The position numbers and the translations under genes were made by a program. A stretch of 51,055 bases of DNA. Source: Chara braunii. Taxonomy: Eukaryota > Streptophyta > Charophyceae > Charales > Characeae. The stretch spans positions 1,777,612 to 1,828,666 of the forward strand of contig BFEA01000084.1 in the NCBI GenBank assembly GCA_003427395.1, in the 5' to 3' direction. This document shows, in pieces, positions 40,170-51,055 of this stretch. Numbering within the stretch: the stretch's first letter is position 1; every line of letters starts with the position of its first letter. Below the pieces are notes generated by a model, which made no database searches, was not told where the DNA came from, and worked only from the letters and a program-made list of their open reading frames with translations.

Positions 40170-40495
40170 TTTTTTTTTTTTTTTTTTTTTNNNNNNNNNN
40201 NNNNNNNNNNNNNNNNNNNNNNNNNNNNNNNNNNNNNNNNNNNNNNNNNNNNNNNNNNNNNNNNNNNNNNNNNNNNNNNNNNNNNNNNNNNNNNNNNNNN
40301 NNNNNNNNNNNNNNNNNNNNNNNNNNNNNNNNNNNNNNNNNNNNNNNNNNNNNNNNNNNNNNNNNNNNNNNNNNNNNNNNNNNNNNNNNNNNNNNNNNNN
40401 NNNNNNNNNNNNNNNNNNNNNNNNNNNNNNNNNNNNNNNNNNNNNNNNNNNNNNNNNNNNNNNNNNNNNNNNNNNNNNNNNNNNNNNNNNNNNNN

Positions 40496-40530
<35 letters not shown>

Positions 40531-40620
40531 CAATAACAGGAATCCAGTCGGGGCCGGGGACCCCACAATTCAAACCGGTAGGGAACCAATGCTGGAAACC
40601 GGGTCCAGCGTCCCATGTTT
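40170..40620 (-). mobile_element. Poly-A family copy adjoining assembly gap
   Basis: T run at 40167-40190, N gap 40191-40495, A run 40501-40528, then 'ggggccggggaccccacaat' and 'tggaaaccgggtccagcgtc' (reverse complement of the family). The gap hides how the T and A runs join. Confidence 0.5.
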
Positions 40621-40680
40621 TGTTTATTCTGAAAGCTCTGATAGCAAAATGTTTCTCAAAAAATTAAACCTTGACGCTTA

Positions 40681-41045
40681 GAAAAAAGGGGGAGGAGGGG
40701 GGGAACTAAACAACTATCCCCCTCAACATATCCGCTGACTCCACGCCAATGCGTTAGCCTATAATATCCACCGACTCCAAGCCAACGCGTCTAGCCTATA
40801 ATACGGCTCAATTAGGCGAGAGTCTAACACAACCATTTTGCAATTTCCAATTTCCCATCGGGAGTGATCGACGCCACACGCATAAATCGAGAAAGAGTCC
40901 AATAAAAGGAAACATCAGGCGGGCTATAACTGCGGATTGGCAAGGCTGTCATAGCAGTAAGAGAAAAGGATTTCTTTGGTTTGGGCGTACATGGGCAAAG
41001 GAGAATAAAATAGTGTCTATCTCATCAGGCAACAAGCTTTCTTAT
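40681..41045. other. No gene recognised
   Basis: 'ccgactccaagccaacgcgtc' is a near duplicate of 'ctgactccacgccaatgcgtt' about 44 bp earlier. Nothing else is seen. Confidence 0.35.
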
Positions 41046-41297
41046 GCGCAGTGGCTGAAGCCGCCCTAGGTCAGCAGATACTGGTTATTAAGAAAGACGG
41101 CCTCTTGTATGCGCCTCACTTGAGTTTTCTGGGATTGAGTCGTTCTATACTTAAAGGAAGGAAAGAGCTACAGATGTTATGGCTGCCTTGCACAGTAGGA
41201 CTTAAGGATTGCCTGGGGTTCCATGGGATACATTTTTTGTGCTTTTTTGGAGGACCTTCAGATCGTTGACAGAATTGGGACCAAAAAGTAGAGAACT

Positions 41298-41421
41298 TTG
41301 GGACGCTGGACCCGATTTCCAGCACAGCCTATACTGGGTAACGGCCCCAGAAGTGTGTACCGGGTTGTTTGTGAGGATTCCCGGCCTCTGTTCAACTTGA
41401 TACAATGAAATTTGTGTTGGG

Positions 41422-41460
<39 letters not shown>
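41298..41460 (+). mobile_element. Poly-A family copy, plus strand
   Basis: 'gacgctggacccgatttcc', 'ggattcccggcctctgttc', 'atacaatgaaatttgtg', then about 40 A. Confidence 0.6.
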
Positions 41461-41465
<5 letters not shown>

Positions 41466-41732
41466 TGATATGAGTGAAAAAAAAAAAAAAAAAAAAAGCC
41501 TCATCGTCCAAGTTTTTCGAAACCAGTATAGGCGGCCACCAGCCTGTGCTTTCCAAATACAACGCGCGGGCTTTTGACGGCCGAGGTCAGGAGAGCAGGG
41601 ACCATGTTTTCGTCTGTGCGTGGCTTCCTCTCGCATGGGCCACGGCCATGCTAACCTCGTGGTCGTACTAATGAATACCAAACAGCAAACCTGTAGATCA
41701 TGAGCTCCAACTCCAACCTTGCTTGCGACTCG

Positions 41733-41854
41733 GGGCATCGCCACAGCACTCTCGAAATGTGGACAAGACAAAAATGTGGAGGGTGCATCTGGCCATTATG
41801 TAGCGGAAAGTTCGTTCTCATTTTGCAAATTTCGAGAGTGGTGTGGCGATGCCC
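41733..41854. mobile_element. Foldback family 1, 122 nt
   Basis: Ends GGGCATCGCCACAGCACTCT and AGAGTGGTGTGGCGATGCCC pair apart from one mismatch. Same length and arms as the 32499-32620 copy. Just outside lie 'tgcgtgtcacccttttgcat'-type direct repeats (41868, 41977, 42152) belonging to another sequence. Confidence 0.75.
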
Positions 41855-42189
41855 TCTGTCCGGCCCTGTGCGTGTCACCCTTTTGCATGACCCACGCTAT
41901 GCAGTACGGAACAAGCTTTGGTACAGTAGTAGTTCTAGTTGTAGACACGCGCGAGTAGAGAGACCATGTGCGGATCTGTGCGTGTCGCCCTTGAGCATAG
42001 GCCACGCTACACCTCTTTTTTTTTTTTTTCCCGAGAATGCATAGGGGGCGCCAGCCCCTCTTCTCTCGAATACGACGACCGGCTTTCTCTCCAGTTTCGA
42101 TGGGGTTTTGTGGGAACCATGCTTGAGGGCTGTGCATATGTCGGGACCTGTGGGTGCCACCCTGTTGCACGGGCCACGCTAACCTAAAT

Positions 42190-42920
42190 GCCGTGGGCTG
42201 GATGAATGACGGGCGCTAGGACGTGCGCAGGAGCGCTCCGCTTAGCGCTACCGGTTAGGTTGAACCGGTGCCGCTGACTCCGGGCCAGGCACGCGGCCTG
42301 TGCGCGGGGGGGTTCGCCCAAGCTTCCCCTGTCTATGGCAGGGACAAACTCCTCCGAGTCAGGAGAGAGGGAGAATGGAGGTGGCACAGCGGTCGAGAAC
42401 AGTGGACACATCGAATTATGAGGAATATGAGTAATTGGACGTGGCGCGAGTAGCGCCGGCGTCCCTGAGGAGGAAGAAGGCGCTCAGAGAGGTTTGGAAC
42501 CCCATCAAGTGGGTAGGGAGCGAAGAGGACATGAAGCCGCCACAGGTACGTGTATCGGGCACAGCAAGAGCACAAGGACTGCTGGATCAAGACAGAGACG
42601 GTAATCTCGGCTCCCTAGCCTGTATTCTACATAGAGGTAGCAAGCTGTAAAGGGCGGTAGCAATTTCCCATTGCGAATAACCATGGGATTGAGAATGGGT
42701 AACGGTACCTAGGATTAGGGTAGAGCTCGGCAATTGCTGTGGAGTGGGGTGGATCCTGCTACTTCTTAATACACTTCAAGGAGTAGGGATACGACATAAG
42801 GTTATGACATAAGGGGACGATAGGCCTGGGAAAGTCCCCAAGGGGGGAGGTCGCTAGGACGGATTTGACGGTAATCTATAGTGACGTCATCGTGAAAATT
42901 GGGAATTGGCATAACTTTAA
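42190..42920 (+). other. Probable LINE 5' leader
   Basis: No frame of note. The sequence leads without break into ORF1 of the LINE. The true 5' end is not visible; a change in character near 42190 is only suggestive. Confidence 0.35.
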
Positions 42921-45900
42921 ATGTGGAAAGAAGAATTTCGATCCCCTGACAAGATGTCTAACCCCAACATCCCGCCTCCACCATTCGCGGTAGGATCCGC
43001 GGCCCCTGGGCCGCCTCCACCCATCCAAGGGCCGGGGGAAGATCCCGACCGGATCCGGACTCTACTTGACCTATGTTTCGATGATGGGCTGTTCCCCGAA
43101 TCCGAAATTGAATTCGGCGAAACNGAGGTGGTCAATGGAGTGGGTGTGCTAACGCTGAGCGAAGAAGTANATACTNCTACAATTAACTGGCTGAAAGCAA
43201 GGACGGTTATTGTAGTCTTCAATGAACCAGCAATAACGTTAAGTGTTGCACAAAGAGAGCAGTTAATTAGAGTCTATGAAGATGCTTGGTATCTTGATTC
43301 GACGGTCAATCCAACTCAAAAGCGGGGACGCACTCATGGGGAGGGTCCAAATGTCATGTCCTACGTGGCCAGAAATGCAAGGATAGATGAGTGGCTAATT
43401 ATGAAAGGGGGAAGACAAAATTCCTACAAGGAATGGGTCAATTAAGGTGCTATTTAAGCCTTGGATGTCCAAACATGAGTTAGATGAAATGAGAGAAAAC
43501 GAGGCAGCTGGCAAATACCGGATCATAGCGTTGAGAGTCCCCCTAGAAGCCCTCTTTCCTCTCAGGTTTGCGGTGCAGAGAATGATGGGCAGGATCATCC
43601 AGATGCACCCACCAGAGCGAAATGCAGACGAACCTAGATTGGGGAACATCAGAATAGACTGCGTTCCAGAAGTCAAGCAGAACTTTAAAGAATGGATTGT
43701 AGTCAGGCAACCAACGGGTCCAGGATTCGTGGAAGTCCAATTCGCCAATCAAGATTCTCCATTCTGTAACAAGTGTTTGTGGTGGTTCCACGATGAGTTC
43801 GACCCCCAGTGTCCCAGGTTCAACGAACCTATGCTAGAAGGAAGGCGGGGAAGGGGAAGGGGGAGAGGAGGGGGGAGAGGGAGAGGGGGAAGAGGCAGAG
43901 GAGGGGGAAGCAATTACGTGAATCAGGAGCCGGCAAGACGGAGAGGCAGACAGCCTGTAATCCCACAGCCTGTGAATTCACAGGGGTCCCCACTCTCCAT
44001 GCCAATGGTAGTTTATGGCCCCTCCCCCTTGCCTCCCCCCCCAGCGGGACGGGGGCAAGCGGCTGGATTGACTGGTTATCCTATGCAGGGAGGGAATAAC
44101 AGGATGGCATTTGGGGGGCAGATGGCAGGGTCAGGGATGGGAACAACAACAACTTGGACGGGGCAAGGACCTCAAGGTACTGGTCAGGGACCCCCCTTAA
44201 CGGGAGGAACCGATCCTCTATCTTATTCCTCTGCTCCCCCTATGTGGTCCAACTCTCCTACATCAGTTCAGCAACCGATAGCAACGCACCATTCGTGGAA
44301 TCAAATGCCGGCAGCAGGCCAGCCCCTCCCTCTTCAAGCAAGTGGTCAAATGCGGCTACTCAATCATCCATGGGCGAATACAACACAAATTCAAGCAGGA
44401 GGGGCTAATGCACCGACAACAGGGAACCAGGACCAGAGGACAGAAAGGAGTGGAAGTGTCACCCATTTGCTCACAAGGTCAGGGATGGGAACAACAACAA
44501 CTTGGACGAAGCAAGGACCTCAAGGTACTGGTAACGGAACCCCCTTAACAGGAGGAACTGGTCCACTATCTTATTCCTCTGCTCCCCCTACGGGGTCCAA
44601 CCCTCCTGCATCAGTTCAGCAGCCGATAGCAGGGCACTATTCGTGGAACCAAATGCCGACAACAGGTCAGCCCCTCCCCCTTCAGGCAAGTGGTCAAATG
44701 CGGCTACTCAATCATCCATGGGCGAATACAGCACAGATTCAAGCAGGAGGGGCTAATGCATCGACAACAGGGAACCACGACCAGAGGACAGAAAGGAGTG
44801 GAAGTTTCACCCATCTGCTCACAAGGGAGAGTGCGGGAAGTTTAATAGGAGGAAGAGGGATGGGTACGGGAGCAAACACCCTGAGTCAGGGCAGGCTTCT
44901 CCCGGCTTCTTCAAACGGAGAATCAGGACCGCAATTTCAGCCAGCAGCCAATCAGTTAAGTCTCAGCACGCATGGACTTTACACTGAGAGTGGAGGGGGA
45001 GTGAGAGCCAGCTATCGGGTGGATGCCTCAGCAGCTCAAGCACTAGTGGTTCAACCCTTGGGGGCAGGAGGCCTCACGAGGACTGACCCACATTCCTTAA
45101 CACCAGCAAGTAGTAGCAGGCAGCAGACAACAATGGGCTTACAGATGCAGCCCCTCACAGAGACGCAACAACCCTCGGCTCGTGACTTCAACAGGTGGAG
45201 AGCAGATTCAGCTACACATGAGAACTAGTCCTTTGTGGCAATCAGTATCAATAGAGTTTGAAATTGAAAACCACAGGGAAGAGGTGACAGCCCTAGGATT
45301 GGTGGGAGCAAGGCAGACTGGAGGGGAGGGTCTTAATCGAACAGGAGTAAGAGACCAGAACAGCGACGCAGTAATGCGAGAGGGCAGGGGGGAGAGGGAG
45401 ACACAACGAACGGAAGGGGACCCCCCCATCCTAGACCACATTATGAGAGACCCTGGTAATAGGCTCTCCCTACAGGCACCGGTCAAGATGAGAAGGGTTG
45501 GGGAAGAGGGGGTAGAAGAGGCCACGAGAGAAGAGGAAGAGAGAGAGGTGGAGTTCTATAGTATTCACCCACAAGCAACACAACAGGCATCACATCTAGT
45601 AACTGTTGGGGGGGCGAGACAAGAGCCAGGCACAGGCTATGCAGAGGCTGGGCCGTCCAGAGCTATCACTACCACAACATTACAAGGAGGAGAGCCGAAG
45701 GGGGTATCTCATAACCTTATTCCACTGTGTTGCTTGCTGGCACCTCAAGGAGTCAAGCTTCTAGCAATAAGAACAATGTCGGGAGACTGTGCCTTACCGG
45801 TTATTCCGGTCAACTCAGTACCTTCTACTAAGGAGGCCATCCGGGCTGCAACGCATGCGTTTGTCGCAAATCGGTTTCCTTTCAGATTGGTCTAAGGGAT

Positions 45901-46327
45901 CAGGATAGGGAGGAAATCGTTAATACCTGCCAATGGAGTGCAGTACTGCTTTCACATGGTGTTGATCGACGTCAAAATTACCTCGGAGGTGGCTACAAGC
46001 TTAGCCGACCAGGGAATTCTGTGGATATCCCCTGCATGGGTGGACACTACAAGTTCTAAGGAAGCGGAGAACCTGCGAATAATGGAGCATCTCCCAGCAA
46101 ACGTTGTGGCGGAATTCTGCACATCTCTGGCCATGGACAAAAAACCTTGGTCACCCGCATTCAGAAGTTTGCTGCTGGCGCCATGGGAACAGGGTCCAGA
46201 GGGAGAGACCCAGGGTCAGGGGAGAAGAAGGAAGAGAAGCAGTAACAACAACAACACCAGAAGCCAAACTGAAGATCAACAGTGGATCCAAACCACTGCC
46301 GCGCCTTCAATTGCCATAGATGGATAA
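42921..46327 (+). pseudogene. LINE ORF1 (gag-like, zinc knuckle and RGG), frameshifted
   Basis: ORF1 is spread over three frames: 42921-43445, 43447-45228 (first codon not ATG), and 45182-46327 with TAA at 45893-45895. Order: proline-rich N-terminus, a putative nucleic-acid-binding fold (TINWLKARTVIVVFNEPAIT, KPWMSKHELDEMRENEAAGK, ALRVPLEALFPLRF), a zinc-knuckle variant CNKCLWWFHDEFDPQC (C-x2-C-x4-H-x6-C), an RGG/GRG tract, then two ~116-residue tandem repeats (GMGTTTTWTGQGPQGTG ... RTERSGSVTHLLTR) and a charged C-terminus ending RRRKRSSNNNN. The shift near 43420 lies by a GGGGG run. Role: RNA-binding chaperone for retrotransposition. Three N bases (43124, 43170, 43176) add uncertainty. Confidence 0.7.
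44131..44826 (+). repeat. 348-bp in-frame tandem duplication in ORF1
   Basis: 'tcagggatgggaacaacaac' starts at 44131 and again at 44479. The unit is 348 bp (116 codons), so the duplication preserves the reading frame. The copies are about 92 percent identical by eye. Confidence 0.85.
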
Positions 46328-49300
46328 GCTGCAAATTACCACATGGAACGTTTGCGGGCTGGGAGACACTTCAAGGAAATTCAAACGGGCACGCTTGAAA
46401 ACTTGGATCCACAGACAACGGGCTCATATAATTTTCCTGCAAGAGACAAAATTGGACGAACCTAAAATTGCAGAGATAGCCCGCTGGTGGTCGGGCCCGC
46501 AGATTTGGGCCCCAGCAATCGGCACGAGAGGTGGAGCAGCGATCCTGATTCACCGAGAGGTCGAGTTCACAATGGTGGACCAAAGGGTGGACATTTGGGG
46601 GCAGTGGGCGTGGATGAGGATCAGATTACAAGAACAAGAGTGGGTGTTGATGTCAGTATATGCACCAACTGTACCTGGGGAAAGAAGATCCTTCTTCACA
46701 GAACTACATCAGATAGTACCGGACGCTCCCAACATGGTGGTGGCAGGGGACTTCAATACAGTCCTCTACCCAGGCTTGGACTCGCCAGTCCCAGAGGAGA
46801 GAAAGGCAGATGCCAGAATGCTGATCCAGTTCATGGTGGAAAGAGAACTGACGGACGCCTTTAGACAGCAGCATCTGGAGGACCCAGGTTACACATGGTT
46901 CTCCAACCAGCAAAGAGAGCAACAGCCAATGGCCAGACGCAGACTGGACCTGATCTTAGTGAAGGAGGAGGCATGGGACTCGCTGACAGAAATACAGGTG
47001 GCCACAACATCAATGTCGGACCACAAACCGGTTGCAGCGACTCTCAGACTGGAAAGAGGTTTGAAAAAAGAGGCTGGTTTTTTCCGTCTGAATTCGGAGA
47101 ACCTGAATAATCCTGCAAATCTGGACTGGTGCAAGCGTCACTGGCAGGATTGGGAGAAAACGAGGGACTGGTTTTTGTCGGAAGAAGAATGGGCCCAACT
47201 GGGATTTCGGATAGTGACCAAGGCACTGAACGCATTCTCGAGAATTCTGGCAAAGGAGCGGAATAGAGAAGAACAAGAGTGGCTTTCCAAGATTGAGGAG
47301 GCGGAAGAGCAAATGGGCAAGGATCCTCTGACGGATATCTACTGGGAGAGAAAAAGGGTGAATAGCATGAAAAAGTTGGAGGCACTGCAGATTGAACAGC
47401 AGGAGGCCTGGGCAAAAAGGGCCAGGGAAAGGGGAATGACACAAGTAGATAGGATGACCAAGGAGACATTTAAAAGGCTATGCCCACCGTGCAACCATAG
47501 CTTGATTAGGGCTTTTCAACATCCGTTCAACGCACAGGCGGACCTGGCAGAATCAACAGAGCTAATGGCGCAGTACGCAGCGGAATACTATACAGACATC
47601 CTGACTTCAAGACGTCCTCCTAAGGAGTCACTTGAAGAGCTCAAAAGTCAAAACAACTTGTGGCATCACACCACCGTGGCAGTTAACCTCCAACAAAGGC
47701 AGAATCTGGACAGGCCTTCAACGCTGACGGAGTTGAAAGAAGCAGTTAAAAGCATGGCACGGGGCAAGTCTCCAGGAGATGACGGACTTCCGGTTGAATT
47801 TTTTGAGGCCACATGGGAGCAAACCGGTCCAATTCTGCTCAGCATCTTTAATAATGCACAGGTAGGAGGGCACTTGACGGAAGACATGTGTAGGGGGGTG
47901 ATTACCCTTCTATACAAGAAGGGGGACAAGCTAAATGTCAGAAATTGGAGGTCAATTTCGCTATTGAATGTGGCCTACAAGATCCTAGCGAAGACCCTCT
48001 CAAGAAGGCTGGGACTGTGCCTCCCCGAGTTAGTGAAGTCTGACCAAGGAGCGTTTGTAAAAGGGCGGTCTATTGCTGAAAATATTCTTGTGGCGATGGG
48101 GGCGCTGGAGGTGATTGGCAGAGAGAGAAGACAAGTGTTGGTGGCAATGCTGGATCTTGAGAAAGCCTACGACCGGGTGAATTGGTCCTTCGTGCTGGCC
48201 ACACTGGAGCATATGCAGATTGGAGCCTGTTTCAGGAGATGGGTGGTAGAAATGTACAAGCATGCAACAGCCACAGTACTGGTTAACGGGAGAAGGTCAC
48301 AGGAATTCGCACTCACCCGGTCGCTTAGGCAGGGTTGTCCACTGGCGCCAATGCTCTTCGTGCTTCAAATAGAGGTGGTCCTCAACGCGGCGAGATCCAA
48401 CTGAATTCTGAAGGGGCTCGTTCTACAAGATGGACGGGAAGTGAAAACGGGGGCGATTGTGGATGATCTGCTGCTTGTTACAAAAGCCACGACAGAGTCG
48501 ATTGGAGCAGCCAAGGAATTGTTGGACCAATATGCAGACCTGTCAGAAGCCAAAGTGAACTGGGACAAGTCAGTGTACTTTCTTCCAGAAGAATACGAAG
48601 TCGAGGAAGACTGGACTATGAAGAGGGTGAATTCTAATGACTCGGAAAGGTATTTGCGACTGCAAGTCTCGCTGACTAACAGCAGACCAGCGCAAGATAG
48701 GATTCTGGCCAGTAAAGTAGAAGCGAGGACGAAAAGATGCAGCACTGCGATGGGCATCTCCCTTATGGGACGAGCAGCGGTAATCTCGACTTCGATTTTT
48801 TCACTCATTTGGCATATCGCGGCTACTATACTCATTTCAAGGACAGCACTCAAACAGATCAGACGAATGGCAGCACGGTACCTGTGGAAGCCGGGAGAGA
48901 CTGAGGCAGGAGGCCTTATTTCTAAAGTAGCATGGGACGGGGTCACACAGTCCAAGGAGGATGGGGGCCTGGGAGTCATTGAGCCAGAACGGCAAAACGT
49001 GGCTCTGTTAGGCAAGTGGGTACAGAAAGTTTGCATACAAGGCGAAGATAGAAACTGGCTGCTCCTCGTGCAGTACATCCTCCAGCAGGAATTCCACCTG
49101 GTACGCAAAGAAGACGTCTGGTTGTGCCTTCAAATGGACGCTTACCTCAAGCGCAGGCCCAAATCAGCCCTGGGATCGGCTTGGTGTGCAGCTTGGAATA
49201 GACTGAAGCCTCAGCTCCCAACCAACCCGAAACTGAAGGAGGAAATTCTTATGCAAAGGTTGTTTGAAAATTCATGCATTAAAGATTCGGTGGGAAGGAG

Positions 49301-49511
49301 CTTTGAGGTCTCAGGGACGGGGTCCTTTGGGAGGAGGTGGATTGAGAAAGGGATATCGAGGATAAGAGACATATGGGATGAAGGGAGGAAAGATTGGAAG
49401 AACGAGGGTGAGCTGCGGGGGGTCTTGGGGCGACTGCAGAATGTGGGCAACCGTCTTAGCGAACTGATAGACAGGACTGCGTCTCCCATCTCCGTCTCGC
49501 CTGCTCCCTGA
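46320..49511 (+). pseudogene. LINE ORF2: AP endonuclease plus reverse transcriptase, one stop
   Basis: Starts at ATG 46320, overlapping the ORF1 stop as ATGGATAA, a typical re-initiation arrangement. Residues about 5-240 are an APE endonuclease with WNVCGL, FLQETK, GGAAIL, YAP, VVAGDFNT, PGYTWFS, RRRLDLILV and SDHKPV all present. RT follows from about residue 470: GKSPGDDGLPVEFF, LYKKGDKLNVRNWRSISLLN, SDQGAFVKGRSIAENIL, LDLEKAYDRVNW, RQGCPLAPMLF. TGA at 48402-48404 breaks it just before the catalytic box, which reads AIVDDLLLV rather than Y/F-A-DD. The frame continues in phase (48405-49511) through the thumb (KVNWDKS, MGRAAVIST, ARYLWKPGE, KEDGGLGVIE) and ends at 49511 without zf-RVT. L1-like clade; dead copy, but only one stop in about 1060 codons, so fairly young. 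Confidence 0.85.
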
Positions 49512-49691
49512 CCGTTCCTTATCTGGTCCAGGGTGTCACCTTCCCCTTCCCCCTCCCTCCAGTGTCATTAGCCACGGTGATAGGACCATCTTACCTGCCA
49601 GTGTTACTGCCGCCAAACGATTTGCCCTTGCCCATGTGAAAAGGAACCATCTTCTGCCATTTGGCTGAAGGCCTTTTCCGGCTCTCCTCAC
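49512..49691. other. Junction between oppositely oriented LINE parts
   Basis: Pyrimidine-rich 180 bp ('cccttccccctccctccag') without poly-A. It separates the plus-strand ORF2 end from the minus-strand zf-RVT piece. Confidence 0.5.
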
Positions 49692-50744
49692 CTAATCTGC
49701 CACCACCATTGTACTAATCAGGGCTTTGACTCTTCTTTTGATTACTTCGTCTGATGACCATTCTCCTTTGAACAAGATTTTGTTCCTGTCCTCCCAAATA
49801 ACCCAGATAATGGCCGACCTTATGGCTTGTGCCATGTAGCCCCAACCGCTGTGGCTGAAAAACAGCGGCGGCAGGTGTCCTGTGACCACCCACTTTTCGT
49901 CCCAGACTAGAGCAGACCCAAATCTTTGCCAGTGCTCTGCCCACCATCTCCAGATTCGTTTGGAAGCCGGGCAATCCCAAGTAAGATGGTATGTGGATTC
50001 TTCCTCGCGATTGTCACAGCGGCGGCACAGGCGGTGAATATCCATGCCCTTGTCAGCCAACCACTTGGCTGATGGTAGTGCCGAGTGGGACAGCAACCGC
50101 AGTAACCCTGCTATCTTGATGCTGGGGAGTCCAGAGAGTGAAGACCACAGCGACTTCATTTCTTGAGCTGTAGGGGTTTGTTGGAGGTTATATGTTCTGA
50201 CTGCTCTTTCACAAATCTTCTCCATTCTGCACTCTGGCTGTTTAAGCAGTTTTCTCCCCAGCCTTGTATCATAGTTGACCAATGACTTTCTTTCATTACC
50301 TCCATCGTTCCACAGGTAAGCTTCTGGGTCTATACGCAGGTCAAGGATTGCAGCACCGTTTTGAATGAGTGTGAACTCTAAACCCCGTCTATGGCCCGGA
50401 GCCAGGCACACTCTGACAGCTGTAAGTCCATGGTCTGCATCAATAATCTCTTCCCTGTTCCTGCGTAGCCTGGATTCTCCCTTATTTGTGGTTACGATGT
50501 CCCATCTTGTAGCCTTCCAAGTCCCTGTGTCCGTATCTGTGTCCGACTCCTCCTGTTCTTGATCTTCCTTCTCCTCAAGTCTGAGAACTTGAGTCACAGT
50601 GCCACCCTGCTGCTCTTCTTTGTACCATCCTCCCGCTTTCTTCGCATCCTGCTTGGCACTCGTCCTTCCATTCCCCCGGAGTGTGGATCCGGACTTTGGG
50701 CTGCCGACTATTTGGAAAAAACTGATGGTTCTCAAACCGAACAT
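49692..50744 (-). pseudogene. LINE ORF2 C-terminal part (zf-RVT), inverted
   Basis: 350 codons open on the minus strand. The first ~150 residues are charged and repetitive (KEEQQGG, EEKEDQEQEESDTDTDTG), followed by RRGLEFTLIQNGAAILDLRI, YDTRLGRKLLKQPECRME, SLWSSLSGLP, ALPSAKWLADKGMDIH, the zf-RVT block CRRCDNREEESTYHLTWDCP and KRIWRWWAEHWQ. This is what the plus-strand ORF2 lacks at its 3' end. It could be the 3' portion of the same insertion turned round, or the truncated 3' end of a second copy. The ATG at 50744 is probably not a biological start. Confidence 0.7.
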
Positions 50745-50985
50745 CTACGAAAGCGTGGGTAGTCTCATGTGCTTTCTTGCAAGGCCTCACAAGGCGTCTG
50801 TCTCGGCTGCCTCGACAACTGATGTCTACCCTATGACACTGCCTTTCCTGCGCTATTTCTAACGAAATCGTGGGTAGGCGCCTGTGTCAGCCTTTCCTGT
50901 GCTCTTTCTATTGTCCTCCATAATACTGCATTTGGTGGTCCGGACTTCGGACTGCCGACTGTTTGGCACAAACCGATGGTTCTCA
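50690..50985. repeat. ~250-bp direct repeat at the window end
   Basis: 'ccggactttgggctgccgac' then 'ctgatggttctcaaa' at about 50689-50737 recurs as 'ccggacttcggactgccgac' then 'ccgatggttctcaaa' at about 50940-50988. Inside, 'tgtgtcagcctttcctgtgc' duplicates 'tatgacactgcctttcctgc'. The rest to 51055 has no visible gene. Confidence 0.7.
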
Positions 50986-51055
50986 AATGTTGTTGGCGCC
51001 TGTTACGACCGGTCTAGAATAGAGACTGCCTCACCCTGTCAAATGTCCTCTACAA

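Noticed and set aside
42921-50744. Twin-priming inversion of the LINE
   Set aside because: The inverted 5' part would have to lie on the far side of the 3' part; here it lies downstream of the 3' end of the minus piece.

Overview
The window looks like nuclear DNA of a plant-lineage eukaryote. The grounds are L1-type LINEs with a C-terminal zf-RVT domain, a canonical GT-AG intron inside a coding frame, TATA boxes, long dinucleotide microsatellites, poly-A-tailed repeats and foldback MITEs. A charophyte alga such as Chara is my best guess, but this is an impression from general character and no marker gene proves it. I see no housekeeping gene; almost everything is mobile or repetitive. Four coding systems are visible, all broken by in-frame stops or frameshifts.

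Region 1 (1-3.9 kb) carries three tandem, decayed copies of an unrecognised gene family on the minus strand. Region 2 (about 3.95-28.01 kb) is the most interesting part: a segment of about 24 kb bounded by long imperfect terminal inverted repeats (left about 1.34 kb, right about 1.8 kb), each with a subterminal array of ~275-bp units (2 left, 4 right) and each abutting a GA/CT microsatellite. Inside, on the minus strand, are two tandem copies of a second unrecognised family and a broken DUF7869-type protein that could be the transposase. On the plus strand is one very long frame (17.9-25.2 kb) coding in order for an unknown N-terminus, a basic linker, a ParB-like domain, a divergent beta-class DNA-methyltransferase-like domain, disordered repeats and a Ulp1/C48 cysteine protease. 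I read this as a giant DNA transposon, possibly of an undescribed type.

The first 28 kb is also studded with an imperfect palindrome: AAGTGCGA, six variable bases, TCGCACTT. Dozens of intact or decayed copies occur in intergenic DNA, tandem arrays, the TIRs and coding sequence, and I found none to the right of the element. A palindrome dispersed over an element that encodes a ParB-like and a methyltransferase-like domain invites the hypothesis of element-specific recognition sites.

Region 3 (28-42 kb) is a graveyard of small elements: tandem repeats, a LINE fragment, a tRNA-like sequence, several foldback MITE families (one with members of 122-123 nt), retroelement 3' ends with poly-A, and homopolymer and microsatellite runs with two assembly gaps. 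Region 4 (42.2-50.75 kb) holds a nearly complete LINE on the plus strand (RGG-rich ORF1, endonuclease/RT ORF2) whose missing 3' portion has its equivalent on the opposite strand immediately downstream. Gaps of N lie at 16563-16687, 28119-28271 and 40191-40495, each beside simple sequence.
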